Positions 12,801 through 24,527 of a stretch of 64,000 bases of DNA are shown piece by piece. The DNA is from Varroa destructor (Eukaryota > Arthropoda > Arachnida > Mesostigmata > Varroidae): positions 24,436,757 to 24,500,756 of the forward strand of contig NW_019211458.1 of NCBI RefSeq assembly GCF_002443255.2. The letters are read 5' to 3'. The number at the start of each line of letters is the position of its first letter. Position 1 is the first letter of the stretch. The notes under the pieces were generated by a model. The model was not told where the DNA came from, did not search any database, and worked only from the letters and a program-made list of their open reading frames with translations. The position numbers and the translations under genes were made by a program.

Positions 12801-15294
12801 AATAGCGAGACTACGGCACTGCGGATTGTAGTTAATGGAACTAATAGAACTGTGCCTTACATCGATAATAATTAGCGCATTATTTAATGTGAAACAATGC
12901 TGTTCATGACTGTATTCTTTACGGAAAATTATTCGCTGCGAGGTTCCCAATGCCGTTAAAACAAGGGTGCTGTTCTGTATGAGAAAAAACGACTATGATA
13001 CACGACCCAGGCAGCGCTTCGCTTTTTGCTTGTGCTCGGTTGTTATAATACGATGATGAATTGTGATTTCAAAATTTCAAGAAAGTTGCAGGTGCATTTT
13101 TTTGATGAGACGTTAGTATAGCTTAAAGCTGGTTACTTTACGAGTGCGAAGGAGCAAGAAACACATCCGCTACTACCATACCATACAAGTTTGTTGTGCG
13201 CGTATCTATACAAACTAGGTTAAAGATCAGATAAGACCCTTGAGCGACCTAAGATGACTCGTTATTTCACCCAGTGTGCTTCTGAAATATGTAAAATGGC
13301 TACGAACTTCCTCGAAAATCTGCTTCGGCAGGATCAGTCGTCTCCGAGCGTTCAAGCGAGCCTGAAACATCATAGACATGTATCGTATGAAACGCGCACG
13401 AAGCTCACATGTCAACGTTGTTTGAATTTTCGATGGCAACAGTGTTGAATAATCCTATGTTAGCTCTTTCATAATTTCGAGCTTCATAGCATTTGCTTGT
13501 GGATTCGCTTAGCAGCACATATACAGTAAAAAAAAGTGAACCAATAATTACATCAGATGTAAATGCAAATGTAAAAGCCAAGTAAAATTAATTTGGCAAG
13601 CTGGTAGTACTACTAGGAGTATTTTAATGTCTACAGAATTTTTAAAAAGTTAAGCAACCCTATAGAGGGTCGACGACGTTCAGATAATGTCATGGATGGT
13701 AACATTTTACGATAATCTTTCTTTTTCTGTAAACACATATTTAGATAGCGCCATAGATTTGAAAACAATAACATCTGATGAACTCACACATTCAGCATAC
13801 TTAACACGGGCATAAAATATTTTCAATGCATTACTGACCTACGGGGGGATCGTCCTGAACAAAGTAGACATCGGTGAAGCTGGACACGGTCTGCCCATCA
13901 GCAGCCTCCACTCGACACTCGTATTCCCCTTCATCAGCCTCACCGACGTTGCCGATCACCAGCTCGTGCCTGTGACAACATTTCGCTTCTGACAATATGT
14001 ATTCTGCTCATACCTTGACCAAGACCTCATAACTGCCTAACAATGCTTTTAGGATATGTATGCTATAAATAAGCGAGAAGCAGCCTTTGTGAACTATTAG
14101 GCAGGACGAAAAGGCAGTAGTCACAAATCGAATTGCAACCGCTCCGCCACGTCAAATTCTAATATAACTTACAACCATTTATACAAGGGCGAAATACATA
14201 TCGAAATTAAATATTACGTTATAACCTAATTAAAAAAATGAACAGGTTTGCAATGTTAATCATCTTATTTTTTAGTTAAACTTTCTTTGTCATGACTGGC
14301 AGTTCCATTAACTGACTTCCGGTAACTGGTAAATTGATTAAACTTCTCAAATGGCTCAGAGGACATTTACATCTCAAGAACAAACCTTGGGCAAAGCTTG
14401 ATTTCGTTTAAATATTCGACAACTAATCGAAAAAAACCCTGCTTAACTGTCCATTTTCATGGATATTATTTTGATAATTGGACTAATCGATCTCGCCGAC
14501 GGTCACTCGAAATACCGGGTTTTTTCATTCTGCTTTTTCTAAGTAAAACTAATTTGATTATACCTAATAGGCACGAGTTAAATTTTCTTGATTTGCTTGC
14601 ACATTCCTTATTCTAACATAGATTATCTTTGTATATTTCTAAAATCTGTTATGTTTCGTAGGCTATTATTATATTTATTAGACTTAGTTACTAAATGAAA
14701 TGAAAGTTTCCTTACGAAGTTTGTAAAAAATTATGTTAGACTTAATCGTAAATTTTGATGAGAACCGCGTTAAGCTGTTTACGTGAACTCTTGAAACAAA
14801 CTCTTGATAAAAATGCGTTGTTAATGATGTCTATGCTTTTTTTTAAATGTGCTTGTAGATAACTTAAACTTTTAACTTACCATCCGTTGGGGTGCGCCTT
14901 GATGTGCCTTCTGGACGAGTTGTGAACTACTTCTCCGCAGTGTAACCAGCTCACCCGGAAGACACTAGCATCAATTTGTACCTGCATAACCATATGCAAT
15001 TAGGCCAGTAAAAACGCGCATACATCGGTCGATGGAATGGCAACAAAACACTGAACAACAACGATAATTTTTGCTGGGATATTACCAGCTGAAAATTTGC
15101 AGTTCGAATCTACCTAGTGCGTTGCTATACGTACGTGTCTTTCGTAAAGGACAAAAACACAAAAATGGTACTTTCAATTAACAATATTGTTACCACACCT
15201 GAAATGTGAGGATGTCCCCTGGCGCAATTTCAGTGATGACCGGCAATTCATGAAGAAAGCGAGGAGATTGTGATACCAACGCGGCGGTAGCCAT
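6808..15294 (-). CDS. Ig-domain (I-set), acidic low-complexity protein; partial eight-exon model
   Basis: Eight minus-strand exons chain in perfect phase: 15294-15199, 14981-14881, 13969-13843, 13361-13271, 10573-10386, 9721-9590, 7377-7236 and 6998-6808 (1068 nt, 356 codons, exit phase 0). All have cag/tag-type acceptors and GT donors, several of them gtaag. Residues of about 9-105 form one I-set Ig domain: an SPRFLHELP start, PGDIL, the C-strand Trp in VSWLHC, LVIGNV, then ADEGEYECRVEA with the F-strand Tyr and Cys. The usual B-strand Cys is replaced (ILTFQ), as in many intracellular titin/twitchin-type Ig domains. After it come acidic runs (DDGSDEDDEDGDD, then KDDDDDES and EEEDDEVEE) and Ser/Thr-rich exons with no known fold. 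No signal peptide is visible. ATG 15294 is preceded by an in-frame TAA, so it may be the start, but upstream exons are possible. The 13361-13271 exon is the weakest link. A muscle or cytoskeletal Ig protein is an inference. Confidence 0.65.
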
Positions 15295-15934
15295 GCCGCT
15301 TCTTTAAGGTGGTACTCGGCCACCGCGGTCTAACCACCTTAGACACTGATTTTCGGTTCAACCATCTTGAGTTTGATCGTAGAATCATAGAGTATCGCTC
15401 CTGTATCGCAGCATAGAATTTTCTGGAAATGTGAAGGTGATGATGATGGTGACTATTAAGCTATTCTATTACACAAGCGCCGCAGATGTTCAGAAATCCA
15501 TATGTCCCTTTTGTGGCCCATTTCAGTATAATATACGACCAGCTAATTCATTTTATTGCGATTTTTGGTCACTTTCATTTTGTTTTTTGGTTAGTATACC
15601 TAACGATCAACCGAGAAACCCTAAGAAAAAGAAAGTTTTGGGAAGTTACCTGTAATTACTTCGCGGATCAAAATAATTTCAAATTACGCATTATCAGCAA
15701 CCAAATCTCTCGTTGACTAAAGCCATGAGCTTATCAAGGGTCACTAAAGATATCGTTTAACGCTGAAAATCAACACCCGTTGATGGAGCTTTCAAAGATG
15801 AAGGCGCTCGCAAACTCGATCGAAAATTTGTGATAACACTTCGTAACGAAGCCTTCAGCGCAGAAACAATTAACTACTGGTGCAATTAGTTTAAGTGCGA
15901 AAATTGAAAGGTTGAAAGAATAGGAAATGGCTAC

Positions 15935-16257
15935 ATCACAAGAATTCCAATGGATTCGCGAGTTACTGTGATTATAAGAGCTTGGGCAGATGCGGACAAT
16001 GCTGTCTCTGTCTGCGAAGTAAGGGATTCCTTAACGTAAATGTAAAAAAAAACGAACATAACTAAAACTGAATTTAGGACAAACGAAAACAGATGTGATG
16101 TAGTCTAGAGATGATTTGTACGACTATTACCAAAAAACCCACATGAATCATACTATAGACGGTACATGGTTTAGTCCACTTACTTCGCCCATCAGAAGAG
16201 GATCATGTAACAGAATGGAGTCCAACAGGGGAGCAAGCGACTTAGATGGCCACTCAT
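15935..16257 (-). CDS. Two candidate upstream exons of the Ig-domain gene
   Basis: Exon candidate 16257-16184 runs from acceptor ctcgtcag to donor GGCGAA|gtaagt, entering in phase 1 and leaving in phase 0, and reads EWPSKSLAPLLDSILLHDPL and on. Candidate 16011-15935 (or ending at 15967) follows acceptor cttacttcgcag in phase 0 and reads TETALSASAQALIIT. With the longer, weak donor GAT|gtagcc it leaves in phase 2, which would join the phase-2 reading just upstream of ATG 15294. If real, that Met is internal. The chain is phase-consistent but rests on one poor donor and no family match. Confidence 0.35.
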
Positions 16258-19200
16258 CTGACGAGGTAAATTATCGCCTAATTTGTTGTTACATGCGTAT
16301 GATGTTTGTATCCTTATTCCCCGCTGCAGTTTAAAGTTCCGTGTGTTCTTGAAGTGCAAACTCTTCAAACATTATTTTCGGTTTTTCATCACCAAGATGC
16401 AATTGTACTTTCTGGTGCCAGAAACCAAAACTTATTTTTCGCAGGTTACAGTGCCAATTGAAAGAATGTTTTAGGGATCTTGTTAGTGGATTAGCAAGGT
16501 CATTCTGTCATTTATCACAACAAAAACGAGACCGAATTGTTGGACAGCAAAATTGCGCTTATTGTCTAATAAGGCTTGTCGAGAAAACCAACAATATACT
16601 TGGTGTAAGGTCAGTGCCATCGTTGAAGGCGACAGGTTAGTGTATGTTGGAGGCACAGCACACAATTAAAAATATTGAGCGATGAGAATATGAACACATT
16701 GTGATCATATTCTTAGGTGCCTGAAACCATGAGGATGTTGCTATGGAAGGATATGATATTTCGTTCGCGTTCGAACCAAAGTTTCAGTAAATGTAAGCAA
16801 GTACCACAAAGTATCCGTTTAAATACATAAAAATTAAGTAGTTGCTTTGAACCCAATTTACTCGTATGATTCTAGCTTTGTAGACAGTTGTTCTTTTTTG
16901 ACAGCCATATGTTAGCTTTTTTGTACATCGTTCTGAGCTCGTAGAACTCTTATAGAATTCAATGATCTGCTACCACACCACTCAAGCTATACTTATCAAA
17001 CATCCTTGAACTGTCATTCCAGAAATGTGTTATATGTTCGATAGAAGAATGAATCCAATTAACGGCGATTCACATAGAAATAGTTTCAACACATAGAAAG
17101 ATGTACAATGCCTTATTATTATTATTATCCCCCACCGATTGTCGTTTAATCACAAAGCGGTTTTGATTTAAAAGCTGCGCCAGTTTCTGCGCAAGGGGCG
17201 AGCTTAACCCAAGATAAAGTGAGGAATATAGATAATTTGAATAAAAAAAGTCTTGCACTTTAGAAGAGCCTTGGGACTGCACCCGACAAACAATGACAAG
17301 TTCTCTCTATCCCCTAGCGGCAACGCCACAGTTTCGCCGCGGACCTCTGCCGCCGTTTTAGTCTATCAGCACTCTAGGTAGGTTATGAGAGTAAAAAATT
17401 TGCGTACTTTATTCCAAATTACATCAAATGGGAGCCATGACAGAAAACCTGAAAAAAACTTAAGCGTCTTAGCAAATATGAAGCGACGCATTATACAGTG
17501 CCCAATTTTTAGCATCGTCTCTGTCGTCGTATAGAAGCTCCATGGACCTGATGAAAACTGTACTAGATGTTTTGATTTCATATCTGTATCACGTTTCTCG
17601 CTGCCCACAAGTTCAATCGCTAGGCAGCCTGGCTTGATTAGCAGTAACATGACGCATAACGTTTAATGCAGTCAACGGGAGAACCTTAATGATCCTGTGA
17701 ACCCTAAGGTCGACAATTTCGGGAATTGGTCGACCTATGACATTAGTTTCAGCCAAAAGCTGCCATATCTATGGTACAGGACAGCATATAAAGCCCCCCT
17801 ATTGTCTTACTGATTCTAGCGTCACAGAATTTCTAAATAAAACAAAACCCTTTCCGAAAGACCTCCTTCCAACACGTCATAACTTCATAACGAAATCTGA
17901 AGTACATGTCACATGGTCTACGTTCGTAGCGAGTTCGGCAAAGCTCTTCGACGACTATTTTGTCTGCACACATGGTCCAATGACGAGCGCAGTAAACTCA
18001 GAAAGAACGGTATGCAACTGCTTGAGCAGTGCTGTTAAGATATCTTTGTGATCCCGATCAAACACAACGATTCCTTTTTAGTGAAGCACATCGGACCTAT
18101 ACTTAGCTGGTGTGATCGTAGGCTGCACGCGTCTCTTCATGTCTAACTGTCGTCTGAATCCGTCCTACCATTATTATCACACAATTAAAGGGAATATTAT
18201 AAAAACATTGAATCTGACAGTTTAAACAATTTGTTTCGGTACACGATAACTGTAGAGATGAAAACCTGCACATCGACGCTGCATACGGCGAAACAGCCTT
18301 GAATGCAGCCTAATCGTCGAGTCTCAACAATAGCTTCGACCTATTTTATTGAACTTCATTGAATGAAAGAACCAAATCAAAAAAGCTTACTCAGTTCCAT
18401 GTTCCGCGAGACTTTACATATAGATGAGTCTTATACAATGTCAATCGATTTTTTTTGTTGAAGTCATTGAAGCAAGTTTTTTGTTCAGAATTATTCAAGC
18501 TTGGCTACAAATGTGCGTTATTATCATTATTTTATACAGCTAAACGACAAATTTTTGGTCGTGTATTATTTAAGGCGAATTTTCTCATCCATTAAGTCCA
18601 CTGCATTAATTTATGTGTGACTGTACATTGTTTAAACAATAGCCATAATGTGCTGGCTATTTTAGCCGCCTTAGGTCACTTCAACAAATAATAAGTAGCG
18701 TCCTAGTGACAACAATAACTAAGAGGCATTATAGTTAATCTGTTTTTGCTATGTAGGCAAAATACGATTTCTTCATCGCCGAATAAATTCAAACTATTTT
18801 GGATTGATTTGAATAAATTGTTCAAGGAGGTACTTTCCTTACAATCATCCAAAATCGATAATAAGTTAGAGCAATAAGTATAATAATTAGCAATCTAAGT
18901 TCACTTATAGTGCTTATTATTAATCATATATATTATTTATATTACCATAAATATATTATACATATTTATGTAAATATATATATTACCAGACTCCTATATT
19001 CCTTTACCGATGTGGGTTAAGTGGGTACCACTAACCTAACGAATGTATAAGCGACCGTTTTTGGTGATGGGTAACTTGAAGTTATCTCAGTTGATTCACT
19101 TTATTTCGTTCATTACGCAAACGGGTTTAAGAAAAATCATATAACGTAAACGTTAATACATGCGATGTTACTGGCCTCCCGAGTTCGGAAGAAGAAACAC

Positions 19201-22200
19201 CTGGCATTAATACGTCGGTGCGCGCACTTACACCCTGTGGCATAAACAGACACCCACGAGCGTGCGTACACCCATCTCACCTTGGATCTTTTTCTCCCTA
19301 AGCGCTGATCAGCAACAAACGATTGACGTTACGTTCCATTGTTCCATGGTATATAGATCGGCAAAGAACTTCAAAACCATTGTAGTGTCCATGGCATGCA
19401 TTGAGCTAAACTACTTGTACACAGCACCGACTCACCAATATAAACTCGCGCGAATACACACACACACCATCACTCTAGAGAGCGTACAGCAGCATGGTGA
19501 TTGCATCCTTTCTTTGCATAGGGGTCTATAAATAAAGAACGACAGCGGAAGAAGAGACGATGATTAAGATGCCTCAGAATCAGCTGGGTAATCTACACAC
19601 GAATCACAGAACATTTGCGCTACATGCTAAAGAAATTCGACGACTTTTCGTTTACTGAGTTGCTGATTTATATGCTATGACACGTCGACTCCAATACAAG
19701 CAATGCTGAATTAACGATAGGCGACGATATGCTACAGAGCTACAGCAATGTTCGATTGAACGCAGTTACAACGGCCATCACCACCAGCATCGATGTTTTC
19801 TTCACCATCCTATGATGCACGCACACACGAATCACACTCGACAACAGCCGCTCGCTCTGGGTCGGTGCGTCGCGCATTGCGCTTCAGTCGTTTGCCTACT
19901 TGCTTGGCCGCTTGGCTGAATAAACGCGTATGTCCTTACGCGTTGACTTCCACGCTTTCCACAGATACCGGCGTTGTCGCTAATTCGCGCTCGTGCACAC
20001 ACAGCACACAGGGAGATGGTCCCACTGCAAGGGCGAGGCCACAGATCTGTACCGTTGGCTCGTATAGTTCAACGGAACGTTCGTGTAACATCTAATGTGC
20101 TACCGCAGCAGCCACAATAGGTTCAAACCGTTGGCCGCACCGTTGTTGAAGCAGTGCAGCCATGAACACCCAGGTTCGTCTTTTTCAGACTAAAAAGCGA
20201 TCAAGTTCACCGGCTATCAGCCCATCTGAGGGGCTCCCATTCGTAGCGGCGGGGGGGGGGGGAGGACGGGACGAAATTATAAAAAGAACAGTACATTGGC
20301 GGTGCACCGACATCTGGCGACTGAAAGACCGACAGTGATAGCAAAGGCATTTGCCATAATTTCCTCGGAAAACCATCGAGTTGAAGTATCTTTTCTCTTA
20401 TATATTTCAACAAGTACAGCCTGCTGCTATGATGTCCAATCAACTCAGCACTCATGAAGATCCACACTGGCGTAGCCATCTCAGAGTAAAACTCAGCGGC
20501 TATTAATACAGTGTAGAATAATGGTGCAGGCTTTTCATATGTACCTGATATTCTTTGTCATGCTGCAATTGCTGTTTTTTTTTTTGTTTGCTGGGTTGTT
20601 TTCTCGCGCGATCTCTTTCCGTCACTGCTTCATGAAAGTGCCGTCCATCGTTCTGACCTGGACACGACGATAAAAGTGCCCTACGCCACTCGTGCTGCTA
20701 CTGCGGCGTCAGCGTGATGCTCTCGATTAGAGGACGCGCGAGAAAAAGGAAAATCTCTGGGCCTCTGCCACTGTGGGTCCGAATCTTTTGGGTTCGCCGT
20801 TGCTGTCGTGCACTTGTATTGGACCCAGTGCCACTGACACAAGGTATATGCATAGACGTAGTTGGTCGAGATGAACCCAGCGCGTTTCGGCGTTTATAAG
20901 GTCTTGCCTACACAGTTCTGCTGCTGCTGCTACTGCCATTACTACTGTAATGTGACTCTCTGCAGGCTAGGTTTGTTGAAAAGCAACCGACAACTGATTG
21001 TCAACCGCGGAACGATTCCGAAGTCTATGCGTGAGCGGAAGACTGAATGAGCTTCAATGTTTCCGTATAATGAGCTTGTTATTTCATTATCGATTGAGCG
21101 GACGTGTGTGCAGTTGGATGAAACAGAAATATGAATGACATAAAAGAGCGACGAAAGTGGCCCTCAACACATTTCGTTTACTTTATGACATAATGTTAAT
21201 GGAGAACCTTACGATGCAGGCTAATACAGTGAGAAAATTTCAAAATTGACGTGCGATAAACCTTGATGACAAAATGAAACCTTGATAACTCAGATCTTTT
21301 GCGAGATGCCAGGTTCCTCAAGAGAAACGTATGCGATAAGTTGTGCTGGCGAACAAGTTAAAATAACAGAAAATTTTAGGACGTTGATATTTATCTGAAT
21401 GACTTAAATGAACTATACTTATTGCAGTTAACTAATGGTTTTGTGTAGATTGTGGCGCACCAGTAATGATTCAGATATTCGGTTCTTGTTTTTTATGTCG
21501 ATGTCAATTTTATAGTAAAATGTTTACTTTGGAATCTTGATTTATAGGACACTTTTTTTAAAAATTTTTTACTTTGATTTTTAGGACACAATATAGTCAA
21601 AATACAAAATATTTCGTTTGTGTTAGCAAGAGTATTTTGTTTTTGCTAGTAAACAGTTAATTTCCCAAGCGGACAGCACCAGGCATTCTATTAGCGAAGC
21701 TCTATGTAATCCAAGCCTTCGTTCCGTTACGTTTGCAGGGGAAAATTCCCGTAGTATATTCGGCCCAATTAGGCTTCCGAACATCTTATGCAAGGAATCA
21801 AGCTGAATTTCTTTAAAATAGAGATTCCTTTAAAAACAAATATTTTACACTATTTTTTAAGTGGCTCAAAAACAACCAATAAGCAATAACGTGCGTATTA
21901 CTAGCTTGGGATGCCCAGTGCAGAGAGGTGGTTGCTGTTGCAGACTTAATGGTTGTTATAGTCATTTTTCTTCAAGGCGCCAGAAATGGAAACGGTATGT
22001 TTGTGAGGCAGCAAACTCTAACCAGATCTGAAATAAGTACAAGAATCACGCAAAAATCCTCGTTCCTGATTACACGCGTCCTTCAATTTCGTTCAGAAAA
22101 TGGCTCATCTGTCAACCAGATAAATACAACTTTTATTTAATGTGATCGACCGACCGCCATTTCCCAAATCGTGACATGGCATCATGAAAAAAAACCTTAT

Positions 22201-24527
22201 TTGCGAAATACTTGTCAAGGGATACGCGGCTTTCTTCGAACTTATTTCGAAACGTTTTAACCCTGTTCTCTCAAGATGCAACATGCGGTTTTCGTCTTAT
22301 ATGGAGTGAATTTGTGAGGTGGATGTAAATACATTTACGATATAGAATACGTAGTAGCCACATCAAGAAAAGGTTCATTCTATCTTCACAATATAACTCA
22401 CTCCCAAAAAACTTAAAGCTTGAATTTCCTTTGTTTAACCCCAAGATACGTTCCACGGTATTATGTATGCCATATGACTTGATTAAGTCATATGACTCCT
22501 CTTACAACAACAACTTTAACCGAGTAGGATTATTAAGGCTCTGACGTTCATCGGATTTCTTGTACCGTCTGATGCAGCTCGTGTCGGCCGTAACACTCTT
22601 CATTGGAGATTTTCTACAAAAATACAATTACATACGAATTCTTGCAAAAAGGTGCATAATACCAACCGAATTGAATACTAACATACCAAAATATTATATT
22701 ATAATGAAATCTGTATTCACTGCAAATATTTACTTACAAGAAAGTGCCATCCATTCATGTTGTCTTATAAACTGATAATTTTGCGTGACTATAGGAAAAC
22801 GTTGTAACCATCGCAACATCATCATAATAACGTTTCACACGCGTATTCTAGTTCGAAATTGATTCTAAAAAATGGGCGTTACTTAAATTGTTAGTGGTTG
22901 CCAAAATAACAGATTCTTACCACATGTTTTCAGCAGATAGCAAAAAGGTTAGCGAGTTGGTTCTCGTAAGAAGAAACTATTACCATAGAGCAAAGAGCGC
23001 TCATTTTGTTAATCAATGGCACTTTAGACTCACAATGATTTGCTGAATTAAACTGATTGAGACTGACAGATTTGCTGAGCGCATAGATCAACGCATAGAG
23101 GACAACAAACTCAATAAATCAGAGCTGTATACACTGAACACTGCGAGCCAAGTAGGTTGAAAAGTTTAGCAAATATATTACATGTAAGATTCTGTTTGTC
23201 ATATGGCCAAAAAGATTTTCTTGACTTCTAACAATTTTGTTGTAAGCGGCAATTTTGTCTGAAACTTGGCCAAAGAATGATACAAACAGGAGAATCACGA
23301 ACAAAATCAATCAGTGTAGGACGGTTCCTGGGAGACTTGTACATCCAAGTTACCCTCCAAAAATCTAAAACTATACGTAAACCTTAACCGGTTTACTTAT
23401 TTCCTCTTTGTAGCTAGCCTAAACACAGCACGCTGTACCACTGTGCCTGTTTTGTTTACTTCAGAGGATAAATGGCAATGTATAAAAAATCGTATCCGGT
23501 CGAATTCTTCTATTTTCGAAGTCTAGACAATGTTGAGTTGGAGTGCGGAAATGAATCGATCTGTAATTTTCCGCGTCTAAGAAATTTACACAGTGGCTTG
23601 TGAAACTTCTGGAGCTGTTTAACACAGACATGATCGACGGTACAATCTAACTTCGTCTATTATTCTCTTTACGGCTACATGAGAAATTCCGATTGTTAGC
23701 GAAATATTATTCCAGAGGTTATTTCCACAGAATAGAACTGTAGATTTTAAGTTTAAATATTTAGAACTGAAAAAATATTTAGAATTGAAAAATATGTTTA
23801 ACTAAATATACCTTTCCCCTCAAGTATGCATAAAGCAAAAACAACGCTCTAATTGAAAGGAAATTTATTGTTTTATAATATTATATTTAAAATGTATACA
23901 TTGCGATTCTTCTCTTCCAGTAAGGTCTGTTCCGTTAGAGCCAGAAGAGGCTGGAAAAGAAAGCACAAATCGTTATAACTTCACTCAGTACTTCACGATT
24001 CACAAAGCCATTACACGCTCTTTTTGAATAAGAGTCTGTATAGTCAACTAGTAACTATAAAATACTGGGTACACTAAATAAGCTTCGTACTAACAAATTC
24101 GATTTTTAAAATGAAATGAGCTTTAAATCAGTTCTAGGACAAGAAAATGTCTGACACTTTTGCTAATCTGATTTAAGAACGTCGGCTTGGCAAAGCATTA
24201 CAGAGTACGTGATTTTCGCCCGTATTATAACTAGATGTATAATACTGCGACGTGCAAAGGTCAAGAAAATAATAATTACTTACCGAAAGAAAAAGGTGTT
24301 TTTGTAACTTGTATCATATGTGATGCTTCTAATATCGTTTATCCAATAATAAACAACTTAGCTTTCACACAGAATTACTAAAAATACTCTATAAGGGAGT
24401 GCTTACTTGTACCTTTTTCCTTTACTCTAAAGAGGTAGGTATATTTTGCGTTTGTACCCAAACATTTTCGCTTAGGTTACGAGCTGTAACTTCGTATATA
24501 CAAAAATTAAAGATTATAACATTATTG
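16258..24527. other. No recognised gene; GC-elevated patch near 19.2-21.1 kb
   Basis: About 8 kb without a gene I can support. The minus strand at 17284-17362 has an exon-like open stretch (VRGETVALPL) but its phase does not fit its neighbour. From about 19.2 to 21.1 kb base composition rises in G+C, with CA runs, a 12-base G run and short GC-rich ORFs in both directions. This could be a promoter or 5' UTR region of the minus-strand Ig gene. The interval 18890-18990 is almost pure A+T. A short plus-strand exon-like stretch (acceptor ttgcag at about 21942, donor at about 21994) has no family match. Confidence 0.4.
20251..20262 (+). repeat. Homopolymer G12 run
   Basis: Twelve consecutive G, preceded by GCGGC and followed by AGGACGGG. 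It is unusual in this AT-rich sequence and could fold as a G-quadruplex with the neighbouring G tracts. It is also a typical place for assembly error. Confidence 0.85.

Noticed and set aside
16116..16334. Plus-strand exon starting MESNRGASDLDG with a gtaaat donor
   Set aside because: The minus strand at the same place has both a good acceptor and a gtaagt donor and fits a phase chain with neighbouring exons; the plus-strand reading has no partner exon.
17284..17362. Minus-strand exon-like stretch reading VRGETVALPLGD, similar to an Ig strand
   Set aside because: Its exit phase (2) does not match the entry phase of the next candidate exon, and the acceptor is poor; left uncalled.
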